A stretch of 64,000 bases of DNA from Paenibacillus sp. MSJ-34 (GCF_018918005.1 NZ_JAHLPR010000005.1:1-64000); one strand, 5' to 3'; numbered from the stretch's first letter, positions 1-8,090 are shown. The notes: generated from the sequence alone by a model not told the origin. Numbers and translations are program-made.

Positions 1-12
1 AACTTCATAGTA

Positions 13-84
13 AGCGCCTCCTGATAGGTTTTTAGGGCTCTAGACCCGTCACACCCCTATCATACGAGGCGCTCCTGTTTTTTT
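13..84 (+). terminator. Hairpin with T-run (terminator-like)
   Basis: Two nested arm pairs, AGCGCCTC (13-20) with GAGGCGCT (66-73) and TGATAGG (22-28) with CCTATCA (56-62), are followed by seven Ts at 78-84. This could end a plus-strand gene lying before the window, or be the end of a mobile element. No gene in the window uses it. Confidence 0.45.
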
Positions 85-118
85 CAAAGGCCATTTCTTA
101 GCCTACACAGGAATGTTT

Positions 119-240
119 AGCGCCAAGCTAAGAAGCGCAGGTCCCCGCGGATCGCCTTCGGATGTAGGGAGGTACCCCCTTCTATATGCACAATCAAGCC
201 AGTTACATTAACGACGGCGAATTATGCAATGGACTCCAAC
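119..240 (+). repeat. Partial copy of dispersed repeat A (flank only)
   Basis: This stretch matches the outer flank of the repeat A copies at 25488-25595 and 28360-28455. The shared part runs from the gcggatcgccttcg-like block through a CCCCTTCTATATGC block to AGCCAGTTACAT. The 187-bp core bounded by inverted repeats is absent, so this is a truncated copy. No coding content was seen. Confidence 0.6.
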
Positions 241-287
241 TGCAGGTTTCTGAATAAAAGGACCTTTCTTGCGTGTGTTGGGTTATT

Positions 288-305
288 TTACCTATTATAA
301 GGTAA
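288..305. promoter_or_regulatory. Palindrome upstream of the sortase gene
   Basis: The sequence TTACCTATTATAAGGTAA is a dyad with TTACCT and AGGTAA arms around an AT-rich centre. It lies about 115 bases before the sortase start in otherwise empty sequence and could be an operator. No regulator is assigned. Confidence 0.35.
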
Positions 306-421
306 TCCATGGTATTGAACTGGATTTTGAGGGGATGAAACAGTAAAATTTAATTGTATAAAAAGGGAAAATGTAGAGGCCGAATCATTAGTATAAAGAC
401 AAGCCGAAGGAGATCAATCAC

Positions 422-1057
422 ATGCGAAAAATGCTAGGCGTACTCTTTGTGCTGGCTGGTATAGGGTGCGTGACTTTCGCTGTCATCCAATACGTCGGAC
501 ATCAACAAAATTTGAAGGAAGCAATGGCAGAAGCGAGCGCTTTAATTCGTCTGTCGGACACCGGCGGCCATTCGAATGGAGAACGCGTGGATCAGGTATC
601 CTACCGCGATCGCGATCGCTTGATCGATAAATCGGAGTTTGATCCGAAGCCGAACGATGTGATAGGAATGCTCGAAATTCCAGTGCTGGAAGCGGAGTTG
701 CCGATTATCGAAGGTACGGATGAGGAGATGCTCGCGCGAGGGGTCGGGCACTACAGCGCTACCGCTTTTCCTATGGATAACGAGCAAATTCTGCTATCGG
801 GGCATCGGGACACCGTTTTTCGAAATTTCGACCAGTTGTCGATAGGGGATCGTTTTATCGTTAAACTGCCCTATGGAACATTTGAATACGAGATTCAAAG
901 TACGGACATCGTCGATAAAGACGATACGTCCGTCATTCGTTCTATGGGAACCGAGGCGCTGGTCGTGTCGACCTGCTACCCGTTCCGCTACGTAGGGAAT
1001 GCGCCTGAGCGTTATATCCTGTATGCTTACCCGGTCGAAGATGAGGGGGATTCCTGA
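422..1057 (+). CDS. Class D sortase
   Basis: This is a membrane-anchored cysteine transpeptidase that would cut LPxTA-type sorting signals and attach surface proteins to peptidoglycan. Residues 5-24 form an N-terminal membrane anchor and the catalytic domain follows from about residue 78. The three catalytic residues are visible: His128 in GHRDT, Cys185 in VSTCYPF and Arg197 in APERY. The length of 211 residues is normal for the family. The start is supported by GAAGGAG about 9 bases upstream. The likely substrate is the LPNTA protein remnant just downstream, because class D sortases prefer Ala at the last motif position. A c-di-GMP riboswitch separates the two genes, so the sortase itself is probably not under that switch. 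The family call is firm; the substrate pairing is inferred from motif and neighbourhood. Confidence 0.93.
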   Translation: MRKMLGVLFVLAGIGCVTFAVIQYVGHQQNLKEAMAEASALIRLSDTGGHSNGERVDQVSYRDRDRLIDKSEFDPKPNDVIGMLEIPVLEAELPIIEGTDEEMLARGVGHYSATAFPMDNEQILLSGHRDTVFRNFDQLSIGDRFIVKLPYGTFEYEIQSTDIVDKDDTSVIRSMGTEALVVSTCYPFRYVGNAPERYILYAYPVEDEGDS

Positions 1058-1156
1058 CCAGGGGCCTCTATTCAAGTCGCGAAGAATGTAGACACGATTA
1101 GAAAAAAAAGATATAGTAAATATGTGGATATTTTTCGATAATTTCATACATCGTAC

Positions 1157-1241
1157 GACAATAGCAAACCCGCCGAAAGGTGGCGACGCAAAGCTATAGG
1201 GGCTAACGTGAACGATAAACACTATGCCAGCCAGTTGCCGA
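1157..1241 (+). promoter_or_regulatory. Cyclic di-GMP-I (GEMM-I) riboswitch aptamer
   Basis: The conserved GEMM-I pieces occur in order: GCAAAC at the start of P2, a short hairpin with a GAAA-type loop, GACGCAAAGC, GGGGCTAA, then a second arm ending ATGCCAGCCAGTTGCCG. This matches the class I c-di-GMP aptamer in order and spacing. A terminator hairpin follows at once, making a transcriptional switch. Such switches in Gram-positive bacteria often control surface adhesins, which fits the LPxTA protein downstream. Confidence 0.88.
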
Positions 1242-1245
1242 ATAC

Positions 1246-1303
1246 GACGGAAGCCTCCGTCTATTTTTGCAATGCATGTAAATAGTAGACGGGGGCTTTT
1301 TGT
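1246..1303 (+). terminator. Riboswitch expression platform (terminator and small alternative hairpin)
   Basis: The left arm 1252-1262 (AGCCTCCGTCT) pairs with 1287-1297 (AGACGGGGGCT) and is followed by five Ts. A competing hairpin, GACGGA (1246-1251) with TCCGTC (1256-1261), uses the left arm of the terminator. The two are mutually exclusive, as expected of an attenuator. Whether c-di-GMP turns the gene on or off cannot be read directly. Confidence 0.75.
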
Positions 1304-1333
1304 GTTTTGGAAAGTTGTAGATATATTGTATAG

Positions 1334-2725
1334 GTTCAGAAGCTACAATACGACGTCTCGGATACGAATTGGCACACGGTGCAGTTCAAAGCGATCGTAC
1401 AACCCGGCCAAGCGGGCAAGAATATTATCAACATCGCTTCCGTACATGCCGACAATGTCAAGACGCCTGACAGGCCGAGAGAAGATGTGCAAGTATACTC
1501 GAGAAACCCAATGATTGAATCGGAGAAGTTTGTCACGAATACGGATGTCACGAAGACGACATATGAAGTCGGGGACATCGTCTCCTATACGATTCGTGTA
1601 AGATCTGTGGTCAGCGACACCTATCTGGAGAATCTGACGATTACGGATCATTTGCCGATAGGGCTGGAATACGTTCCGGGCAGCTTACGGGTGGATGGCG
1701 TATCCGTTACGGATGGGCAAGACGGCGATGCCGGCCATTCCGTTACCGGGCAAGTATACGGTTCATTTGGCGATGTATGGGATATGAACTGGCATACGCT
1801 GGATTTCCAGGCCGTCATACTTGAGGGCCAAGGCGGTCGGACGATCGAAAATACGGCACTCGTGACCGGCGACAACATGGAGCAGCCGGGCGAACCGACG
1901 GAAAAAATGGTTGTAGAGCCGGAGCCGCCGGTTGAACCGCCTGTAGATTCTACCGATCCGGATGGCGGAGATCGGGGCGGCGGCGATGGAGGAAGCCCGG
2001 ATGACAATCCATGGCGCTCCCCGGTCGTGGAATCCGAGAAAATCGCGAAGGATTTGAACGGGGGCAGCATCCGAGTCGGTGATGTGATCGAGTATACGAT
2101 CCGGATGCGCAACACGGTTTCCAACAGCCAAGTCACCAACCTGGTGATTTCGGATTTTCTTCCGGAAGAACTGAAATACGTAACGGGTTCGTTGAAGGTC
2201 GACGGCCAAGCGGTAACGGATGCCGTGGATGGCGATCAAGGTTCGTATGTCGACGGCAAGGTCAGCGGACGATTCGGTACCATTACGGATACGGACTGGC
2301 ATACGATCGTGTTCCGGTCCGAAGTGGCGTCAGGGGAAGCCGGGCAGACGATCCGCAACACGGGTGAAGTGACCGGGGATAACCTGAATCATTCCGATCA
2401 TCCTTCCGAAGACATCGTCATTGGCGATGGAAGCGGCAGCAACCCAGGCGTGCCCGGTACTCCGAACAACCCGGAAGGAGAGAACTCGGATTCTGCCTTC
2501 CCAGATTCCGGGCTATCCGACGGATCAAGCGGGTCGGGCGATTCCAATTTATCCGGCGGATCGAATGTATCCGACCAATACGATGCTTCGAGTGATCCGG
2601 CGAATGCCGAGTCAGGCATAGGCCATAAGCTGCCGAATACGGCTACGAATATGTACAGCTATTTGCTGGCTGGATGTATCATTCTGCTTGCAGGACTGTT
2701 CCTGCTAAGAAGAAAAAAAGCATAA
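1334..2725 (+). pseudogene. 5'-truncated LPxTA cell-wall surface protein with DUF11-like repeats
   Basis: The open frame begins right after a TAG at 1331 and opens in the middle of a repeat unit (SDTNWHT, matching TDTDWHT and WDMNWHT in later units). There is no start codon with a ribosome site and no signal peptide; GTG at 1379 lies inside the repeat. Two full DUF11-type repeats follow (VESEK...VGD...YTIR...LPxxLxYVxGSLxVDG...WHT...VTGDN), about 125 residues each. Then comes a Gly/Ser/Asp-rich linker and a C-terminal sorting signal of LPNTA, a hydrophobic stretch and RRKKA. The protein would be anchored by the sortase at 422-1057. Because the riboswitch terminator ends only about 30 bases before the frame, a deletion seems to have fused the leader to the gene interior. 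I infer a nonfunctional remnant, although the rest of the frame is undamaged. Confidence 0.8.
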
Positions 2726-2738
2726 AGTTACAGGTGCG

Positions 2739-2768
2739 AAGGGGACCGGAGCAATCCGGCCCCTTTTC
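2739..2768 (+). terminator. Intrinsic terminator
   Basis: A GC-rich stem (AAGGGGACCGGA with TCCGGCCCCTT) around a GCAA tetraloop runs into TTTT. It follows the LPxTA protein frame by 14 bases. Confidence 0.8.
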
Positions 2769-2816
2769 GTTTGATTTATGGAGTGTTGCAGCTAACACAT
2801 ATTTTTCCAAAAGGGA

Positions 2817-2852
2817 TTGACAATGAATGGTGATATAATGAATATATATTCA
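2817..2852 (+). promoter_or_regulatory. Promoter region with candidate TetR operator
   Basis: A perfect -35 hexamer TTGACA (2817-2822) is followed by AT-rich sequence with TATAAT-like and TGAATAT-like elements. The 14-bp perfect palindrome TGAATATATATTCA spans 2839-2852. This suits a TetR-family dimer, and the second gene of the downstream pair encodes one. The -10 element is uncertain because the cleanest TATAAT is only 11 bases from the -35. Confidence 0.5.
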
Positions 2853-2906
2853 GTCATTTATATTGAGGTTACAAATCACTTTAAGAAAAAATGGGGGGAA
2901 TAAAAA

Positions 2907-3344
2907 ATGAACGAAGTTAGTGAAAGAATTCAGGCCTATTTTAAGGATTTCGAGCATGCGAACAATGTGTACGATCCGGATCTTCTCGATCCCTTGGTAA
3001 ACGATCCTTTGGTGGGTGCTTATCCATCCGGCGATGTACATGCGGTGAAGAAAGAGGATTACTTGGCGGGGACAAGAGAGTCGGGTGAATACTTACAATC
3101 TTTATGTTATAAATATTTCAAGCTTACGCCTGTAAAGGAAACTCCCTTAAAAGACAACTATGTGTTGGTAGAAGTGAAAGGCACGGCGAGAGTGGAGCAA
3201 GCTTCGGGTCAATCCTTCGACCTCGTCCATGATTCTTTCTACATCCTGCATGTCAAGGAAGAATCGATCAAGATGGTCTTTACGATTACTCATGACGCCC
3301 CTATACAAATGATGCAGGACCAAGGATTTTTAACAGCGGAGTAA
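2907..3344 (+). CDS. NTF2/SnoaL-like domain protein
   Basis: This is a 145-residue cytosolic protein with the look of a SnoaL/NTF2-like alpha+beta barrel. An N-terminal helical pair is followed by a segment setting a length-limited cavity (YDPDLLDPLV...AYPSGD) and alternating strands (NYVLVEVKGTARVE, DSFYILHVKEESIKMVFTITHD). Many such proteins act as small-molecule enzymes or binding proteins, so no reaction is claimed. The start is supported by a GGGGGAA ribosome site. The gene sits 27 bases before a TetR gene and likely shares its promoter and operator at 2817-2852. It may therefore be part of a response to the ligand sensed by that regulator. Confidence 0.7.
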   Translation: MNEVSERIQAYFKDFEHANNVYDPDLLDPLVNDPLVGAYPSGDVHAVKKEDYLAGTRESGEYLQSLCYKYFKLTPVKETPLKDNYVLVEVKGTARVEQASGQSFDLVHDSFYILHVKEESIKMVFTITHDAPIQMMQDQGFLTAE

Positions 3345-3371
3345 ATGAAGAACGGAAGGAGCGGATGAACG

Positions 3372-3977
3372 TTGAGCAAGCAGAAAGAACGCTTTGAGGC
3401 AATGAGAGCCGAGGCCACGGAGAAGATTTTATTATCGGCAGCCAAACTTTTCGCTCACAAAACGTTTGGCAAAACCACAATGCAGGACATTGCGGAAGAC
3501 GCCGGTCTCAGTAAAGGATTAGCATATCGGTACTTTGCCACCAAAGAAGAAATCATGAGCAGGTTGATCGAAATCTCGATCCCCGGGTTTGATCGTATGG
3601 CAGAGCTCTTTCAACAAGAAGGCAATAAAAAAGAGGTTATCATAAACGCTACGACATTTTTGCTCAATAACCTTCAAGAAGATCCTTCCTCCACCGATGG
3701 GCTGCTTCTCCTTAGCCAAATCGACAGTTTTTCCGGTCGAGAGTTGAGTCCGGATCTGAAGAATGCGGTACGGGCCTCGATGAACGGACTGATCGATAGC
3801 GTATCGGATCTCATCCATCACGGACAAGAACAAGGGGATTTCAAACCGGGGGATCCACGGAGGCTTGCATTGTTCTATTACAGCGCTTTTCAAGGAGTCG
3901 CGTTTACGAGTCGAAGTTTTCGGGGGGATTACGTGTTTCCGACGGCAGAGATGTTTTTGGGCTTTTTGATTTTATAA
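3372..3977 (+). CDS. TetR/AcrR family transcriptional regulator
   Basis: A 201-residue repressor of the TetR type. The N-terminal helix-turn-helix is clear at residues 17-57 (ILLSAAKLFAHKTFGKTTMQDIAEDAGLS, then KGLAYRYFATKEE). The C-terminal ligand and dimer domain is of normal length. The start is TTG, preceded by GGAAGGAG at 10 bases. It probably forms an operon with the NTF2-like gene and represses its own promoter through the palindrome TGAATATATATTCA. The ligand is unknown. Confidence 0.88.
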   Translation: MSKQKERFEAMRAEATEKILLSAAKLFAHKTFGKTTMQDIAEDAGLSKGLAYRYFATKEEIMSRLIEISIPGFDRMAELFQQEGNKKEVIINATTFLLNNLQEDPSSTDGLLLLSQIDSFSGRELSPDLKNAVRASMNGLIDSVSDLIHHGQEQGDFKPGDPRRLALFYYSAFQGVAFTSRSFRGDYVFPTAEMFLGFLIL

Positions 3978-3997
3978 ACCAATGACTAAACTGGCGC

Positions 3998-4026
3998 TTG
4001 ACATTTGTTTGATATCAAACTATAAT
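3998..4026 (+). promoter_or_regulatory. Sigma-A promoter with MarR operator in the spacer
   Basis: TTGACA (3998-4003), a 17-base spacer and TATAAT (4021-4026) form a consensus promoter. The 14-bp perfect palindrome GTTTGATATCAAAC fills 4007-4020 between the two hexamers. A bound dimer would block polymerase directly. A near-identical site recurs at 4473-4486. Confidence 0.85.
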
Positions 4027-4032
4027 CCGATT

Positions 4033-4455
4033 ATGGAAAGCAGAGACGTAATTTCATTCATTTCAAAAATTAGAGAGAAAGTGAACCGGTTTATCGTATC
4101 GGAGATGGCGAAGCGTGGTATCGAAGGGATTGCCGCTTCGCATGGCGATATCATCTACGCGCTCTTTAAGACGCCGAGACTTACAATGGCCGACATCTCC
4201 AGAAGGATTAACAAAGATAAGTCTACTGTCACAGCGCTTGTCGACAAGCTGGTCAGGCTCGGATATGTGACAAAGGAAAGGGACGTTGAGGACACGAGGG
4301 TTGTTTATGTTGCGTTAACCGATAAAGGGAAAGAACTGCAACCGATCTTTGAATCCGTCTCAAAGGAATTGTTGGACTTGTTTTACTTGGGCATCTCTGA
4401 AAAAGAAAAAGAAAATCTGCTTCATATTTTAAAAAAGATTTACGATAACTTTTAA
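4033..4455 (+). CDS. MarR family transcriptional regulator
   Basis: A 140-residue MarR-type winged-helix regulator. The recognition region LTMADISRRINKDKSTVTALVDKLVRLGYV and the wing with D-x-R (KERDVEDTRVVYVALTDKG) are plain at residues 50-105. I chose ATG 4033 because the -10 hexamer ends at 4026, so transcripts should begin near 4033 and the upstream in-frame codons would be untranscribed. This makes the mRNA leaderless or nearly so. The gene should repress itself through GTTTGATATCAAAC and the next gene through GTTTGATGTCAAAC. The inducing ligand is not visible. Confidence 0.87.
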   Translation: MESRDVISFISKIREKVNRFIVSEMAKRGIEGIAASHGDIIYALFKTPRLTMADISRRINKDKSTVTALVDKLVRLGYVTKERDVEDTRVVYVALTDKGKELQPIFESVSKELLDLFYLGISEKEKENLLHILKKIYDNF

Positions 4456-4472
4456 ATTTTTTTCGAGAAATA

Positions 4473-4486
4473 GTTTGATGTCAAAC
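4473..4486. promoter_or_regulatory. Second MarR operator
   Basis: GTTTGATGTCAAAC differs at one base from the palindrome inside the marR promoter. It lies between the marR stop and the hydrolase start, and suggests that the regulator also controls the hydrolase. Confidence 0.75.
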
Positions 4487-4509
4487 AAAATGCCGGGGAG
4501 GAAATCATT

Positions 4510-5331
4510 ATGAAAGATTTTACGAAAGAATTGCCCGATCATACCAAGAAGTACATTGGGGAGAACGATTTGTTTCTGGAGATATTCGAGGGGGACAACG
4601 TCTCGAAAACAACAAAAAACAGGCCCCCGTTGCTTTTTGTGCACGGCGCTTTCACGGGAAGCTGGATGTGGGCCAAATACATTCCTCACTTTATCGGTGA
4701 AGGTTGGAAATGCTATGCCATGAACTTGAGAAGCCATTACAAAAGCAGGCTGCTGGACATGACGAAGATCACTTTGGAAGATTATTCGGAGGATATAAAA
4801 GAGGTGATCGCTGAGTGTGGCGTTGCTCCGATTCTAATCGGATTTAGCATGGGGGGCATCCTGGGCCAGAAGTTGGCTGAAACGGTCGAACTGGCCGGGT
4901 TGGTGTTGATCGATTCCGTCATAAGCAGAGAAGTTCATGAAGCTGTGCCATACGAAGAATTAGAGCGGATGACGACCGATATCGTCGTGCCCGCCCCGGC
5001 CCGGGAAGAGCATTCAAGCATCGATGAAACGGCAGATGACATTGCATTCCAAAGGAAATATCTCGCAATGGAGTCAGCACTGGCCTTTAACGCGTTTGTG
5101 ATCTCAAACGAGTCGAAGGGCATATCCATAGACAGCCGTTCCATTGCCTGCCCGTGCTTGGTTATCAAAGCAGTAAACAGTGTTGATGACGATCGGCGGG
5201 GCAGGCTGACGGCGGAACGCCTCCGTGCTGAATATACGGGGCTTTGGAATACAACGCATACCGGCGTGCTCGTCGGGCAGAGATATAAGGAAGCAGTCTC
5301 TGCAATCATGGATTGGTTAAACAGATTTTAG
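4510..5331 (+). CDS. Alpha/beta hydrolase
   Basis: A 273-residue serine hydrolase of the alpha/beta fold. The oxyanion-hole motif HG (residues 45-46 in LLFVHGAF), the nucleophile elbow GFSMGG (Ser113) and a late catalytic His250 in NTTHTG are visible. The protein has no signal peptide, so it acts in the cytosol. A GGGGAGG ribosome site precedes the start. It lies 54 bases after the MarR gene with a matching operator between them. The pair looks like a small inducible detoxification or esterase unit. The substrate is unknown. Confidence 0.88.
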   Translation: MKDFTKELPDHTKKYIGENDLFLEIFEGDNVSKTTKNRPPLLFVHGAFTGSWMWAKYIPHFIGEGWKCYAMNLRSHYKSRLLDMTKITLEDYSEDIKEVIAECGVAPILIGFSMGGILGQKLAETVELAGLVLIDSVISREVHEAVPYEELERMTTDIVVPAPAREEHSSIDETADDIAFQRKYLAMESALAFNAFVISNESKGISIDSRSIACPCLVIKAVNSVDDDRRGRLTAERLRAEYTGLWNTTHTGVLVGQRYKEAVSAIMDWLNRF

Positions 5332-5368
5332 AACGAATGCCGAGGGCATGGAGAGACGAGTAAGCGGC

Positions 5369-5743
5369 TTAAGGCATATAGGAACCTACTACCTCGAACC
5401 TCTGCTCATTGTCTATCGTCATATGCTTCACTTCAACGATGTTGCCTTTTTGAAAAGCGGGAATATTCACGATCGGGATGACCGTCTTCACCACGGTATG
5501 GATCACCTCGCCATCCTGCTTCGTGACGGTAAGGTCGAGCATTACTTCCGGTTGATTGTCAATTTGAACATTCGTTTGCCGGATCGAGTTGATCACCGCT
5601 TGCGCGGAAGCGCCGCCCGCGAGAATCGCCTTGCGTTGCAAATATGCTTTTTTGCGTGCCCGCATTCCCTTAACCATAAAAGCGATCGTCAATGACGCCG
5701 TAAGTAATGAGCAAATGATGAGGATCGCCATAATCATATTCAT
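5369..5743 (-). CDS. Small membrane protein, DUF3592-like
   Basis: A 124-residue protein with one N-terminal membrane helix (about residues 3-24), a basic juxtamembrane stretch (RARKKAYLQRK) and a small beta-rich domain. That domain has the pattern QTNVQIDNQPEVMLDLTV, as in DUF3592-type proteins. The function is unknown. The start is preceded by GAGGTG. It follows the membrane hydrolase gene by 21 bases and is likely cotranscribed with it. Confidence 0.65.
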   Translation of the reverse strand: MNMIMAILIICSLLTASLTIAFMVKGMRARKKAYLQRKAILAGGASAQAVINSIRQTNVQIDNQPEVMLDLTVTKQDGEVIHTVVKTVIPIVNIPAFQKGNIVEVKHMTIDNEQRFEVVGSYMP

Positions 5744-5764
5744 TGGTATACACCTCGCTATTTA

Positions 5765-7069
5765 TCAATAAGTCCCCGCAGCTGTGAAGCGGCCGATGCC
5801 CTTTAACGCGTAGTCAAAGAATGTAAGAATAAGGTCATTTTCAGTTTCGATACAATCGTATTTATCAATATCCGCTTTGCCGCCTTGCAGCATATCGGCA
5901 ATCACAGGAGCGAACAGCGATAAATCCGTCAGGCTTAAATGTTTGGCCCCTTGAAAATGAACGGTATATGCGTCTGAGGCGTTTTCGTCAATCGCTTTAT
6001 TGGCCGCATAGATGGAATTGTTGTCGAGCTGTACCCAAACGCTGTCGGAATAGATATTAAGAAGCGGGGTCGTGTAGGCTTCGCCGCTTGCCACAAAATC
6101 ATGAATCTCATTGTCATAGACAAGCTCGCTAAACAACGGGGCATCGATATTGACAACCGCACTTATATCATCGCGTTCTCTGCTAAGCCAAACGCTTGCC
6201 GAACCGCCCATGGAGTGCCCGAATACGCCTATTTGATCCGGATTGATAAGTCGATACATGGGGTCCTTGTCACTTTGCGATTCTGCAAGTATCGTATCAA
6301 TGACAAAATTCATATCGTCCGTACGCAGTTTCATCCATTTTTGAAAGAGCCCATAGACTTCCTCCGTCGTATAAACGCCCTCTGTGTTGGCATTTTTGAT
6401 TTCCCTCATATATTCCGAATTGGCGAGAGCCCTTGTTCCATCGTCTGAAACGGTATACAAGGAATGATAAGGATGATCGATGGAACAGACGACATAACCG
6501 TGGCTTGCAAGCTCCGTATAGGTAGAGGTGTTGCTTGCTTTCACACCGTATGCCCCGTGTGAAAACACGACAAGCGGATAGGTTCCGTCGGCATGTTTAG
6601 GATACCAAAATTGTACATTGACGAATCTGTTCTTCCCCGTGCCGATAAATTCCTCCGTTCGGTTTGTATCAACATATGTGTAACTCGCAGTTGCGACTTC
6701 ATAGGCTCCTGTCACTTGTGGCGATTGATGCTGGGGAAAAAGAAGTGCAGGCGCAAGCGCAACGATCAGCGCAAAGATCATGCCTATTGTTTTCCCGATT
6801 ACGCGCGAGTGTTTGTGTTCTTGGGGATCTGCTTTGTTGCGGAAAAGTGCGGCGACGCCGATTGCTGCGAGTATGAAAAGCAACGCTCCAAGCATAACCC
6901 AGCGGAAACTCCACACGATAACCGATAAGAGTACAAGAATGACAAATGCGACGAAGACGGCAACTCTAACCCAATTCCTCAAAGGTTTATTGGTTTTCCT
7001 CGTGACAATACAGTATATGGCCAAAGCAATCTCGAGAATGATAGCGATGAATAATATCAACATGCCCAT
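5765..7069 (-). CDS. Membrane-anchored alpha/beta hydrolase (PAF acetylhydrolase-like)
   Basis: A protein of 434 residues. Four hydrophobic segments fill the first 110 residues, and a lipase/acetylhydrolase-type domain follows that probably faces outside. The motifs are FSHGAYG (oxyanion hole), IGVFGHSMGGS (nucleophile Ser286) and a late AKHLSL His. The arrangement resembles PAF acetylhydrolase-like or dienelactone-hydrolase-like enzymes. I chose ATG 7069 because AAAAGGAG lies 9 bases upstream. The longer start at 7111 has no ribosome site. The substrate is unknown. Confidence 0.83.
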   Translation of the reverse strand: MGMLILFIAIILEIALAIYCIVTRKTNKPLRNWVRVAVFVAFVILVLLSVIVWSFRWVMLGALLFILAAIGVAALFRNKADPQEHKHSRVIGKTIGMIFALIVALAPALLFPQHQSPQVTGAYEVATASYTYVDTNRTEEFIGTGKNRFVNVQFWYPKHADGTYPLVVFSHGAYGVKASNTSTYTELASHGYVVCSIDHPYHSLYTVSDDGTRALANSEYMREIKNANTEGVYTTEEVYGLFQKWMKLRTDDMNFVIDTILAESQSDKDPMYRLINPDQIGVFGHSMGGSASVWLSRERDDISAVVNIDAPLFSELVYDNEIHDFVASGEAYTTPLLNIYSDSVWVQLDNNSIYAANKAIDENASDAYTVHFQGAKHLSLTDLSLFAPVIADMLQGGKADIDKYDCIETENDLILTFFDYALKGIGRFTAAGTY

Positions 7070-7207
7070 AGTGCTTACTCCTTTTCTGCTCATCCTTTTG
7101 CTATGATCCATCTTAGAAAAAGACTGGAAGGATGTATATAGAAAAACAATAAGCTGTAGCTATAGGCCAATAAGTTGCAAACAAGAGGGCGTTCCTAAAA
7201 CTAAATC

Positions 7208-7636
7208 TCAGATGTCTTCCTTCAATGCCAACAGTTTCTCGTTAATCTTCTTTGCTGCTCTTTTGTCATTTTGCCATGACAGTAGACGAACGATGACATA
7301 GATGGCCGCGATTTCTACGGCAAGAAGGATTAGACTTGCTGCACTCTCAACGATACCCAGCAAATATCCAAGAGAAATCAATGTAAGTTCTAGCGCACAA
7401 AAGTGAATGGCAATTCGAATACGTATATTCCTCTCGCTTATATTATGATGAGAGTATAAAATAAATCCCGTTAATGCACCTATCAGTGAAAACGCCATAA
7501 TCATATAAATCGACTTCAAATCAAAAACCGTATCGGGATAAAAAACTTGCCGCAAAATCGTGATCGTCATGACGATCGATCCGAAGATGATAAAATAATT
7601 TTTAACGATCCTGTTTACTAATTCGGTAAGCTTCAC
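7208..7636 (-). CDS. DUF3021 family membrane protein
   Basis: A 142-residue protein with four predicted membrane helices and a basic C-terminal tail (WQNDKRAAKKINEKLLALKEDI). Both features are typical of DUF3021 proteins. These genes are commonly next to a LytTR regulator gene, as here (16 bases apart). In streptococcal LytTR regulatory systems such as HdrRM and BrsRM, the membrane partner holds back the regulator. The same role here is inference from the gene pair. Confidence 0.8.
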   Translation of the reverse strand: MKLTELVNRIVKNYFIIFGSIVMTITILRQVFYPDTVFDLKSIYMIMAFSLIGALTGFILYSHHNISERNIRIRIAIHFCALELTLISLGYLLGIVESAASLILLAVEIAAIYVIVRLLSWQNDKRAAKKINEKLLALKEDI

Positions 7637-7652
7637 GGTTGTCCCCCCCCCT

Positions 7653-8090
7653 TTATAATCCGAGCTTAGATTTCAGTACAGGCACATATTGCCTTGAGAC
7701 GACAACACGTTCCCCGTTATCGAGTACCGCTTGAAATCTGCCGCTGATAGACGGTTGAATGTATGAAATTTTGGCGATGTTCAAAATCGTAGATTTGGAC
7801 GCTCGAAAACATTTCTTTTCATTGCATAGCTCCTCTAATTCGTAAAGCTTTTGTTTGACCTCGAAAACTTCGTCTTTGCAGTAAACAAAAACCTTACCGT
7901 CAACGGCTTCAAAATAATAGATATCGCTAAGTTTTATCCGGTGAACGGTATCGTTGCGGTATCCGAGTATAATGAGGGTTTCCGTTTTAAGCTTGTTTAC
8001 GATTTCGTAGATCTCGTCATCCACCTCATGGCACCTGATGAGAATTTCCTCTTCTTGTTCCTTGCTTATTTCTTCGATTGAAACTTTCAT
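7653..8090 (-). CDS. LytTR DNA-binding domain regulator
   Basis: A 145-residue protein whose C-terminal 100 residues are a LytTR domain: IKLSDIYYFEAVDGKVFVYC, the helix KLYELEELCNEKKCFRASKSTILNIAKI, and ISGRFQAVLDNGERVVVSRQYVP. It has no receiver domain, so it is a one-component regulator probably controlled by the DUF3021 protein. ATG 8090 is chosen with a weak GGGTGAT site; GTG 8102 is an alternative. It lies 23 bases after the lipoprotein gene and likely shares its transcript. Confidence 0.86.
   Translation of the reverse strand: MKVSIEEISKEQEEEILIRCHEVDDEIYEIVNKLKTETLIILGYRNDTVHRIKLSDIYYFEAVDGKVFVYCKDEVFEVKQKLYELEELCNEKKCFRASKSTILNIAKISYIQPSISGRFQAVLDNGERVVVSRQYVPVLKSKLGL

Noticed and set aside
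13-84. Intact insertion-sequence end
   Set aside because: A hairpin with T-run is present but no transposase or second end is visible in the window.
1648-2302. Minus-strand frames opposite the surface-protein gene
   Set aside because: They mirror the repeat coding sequence and have biased composition; no family features.
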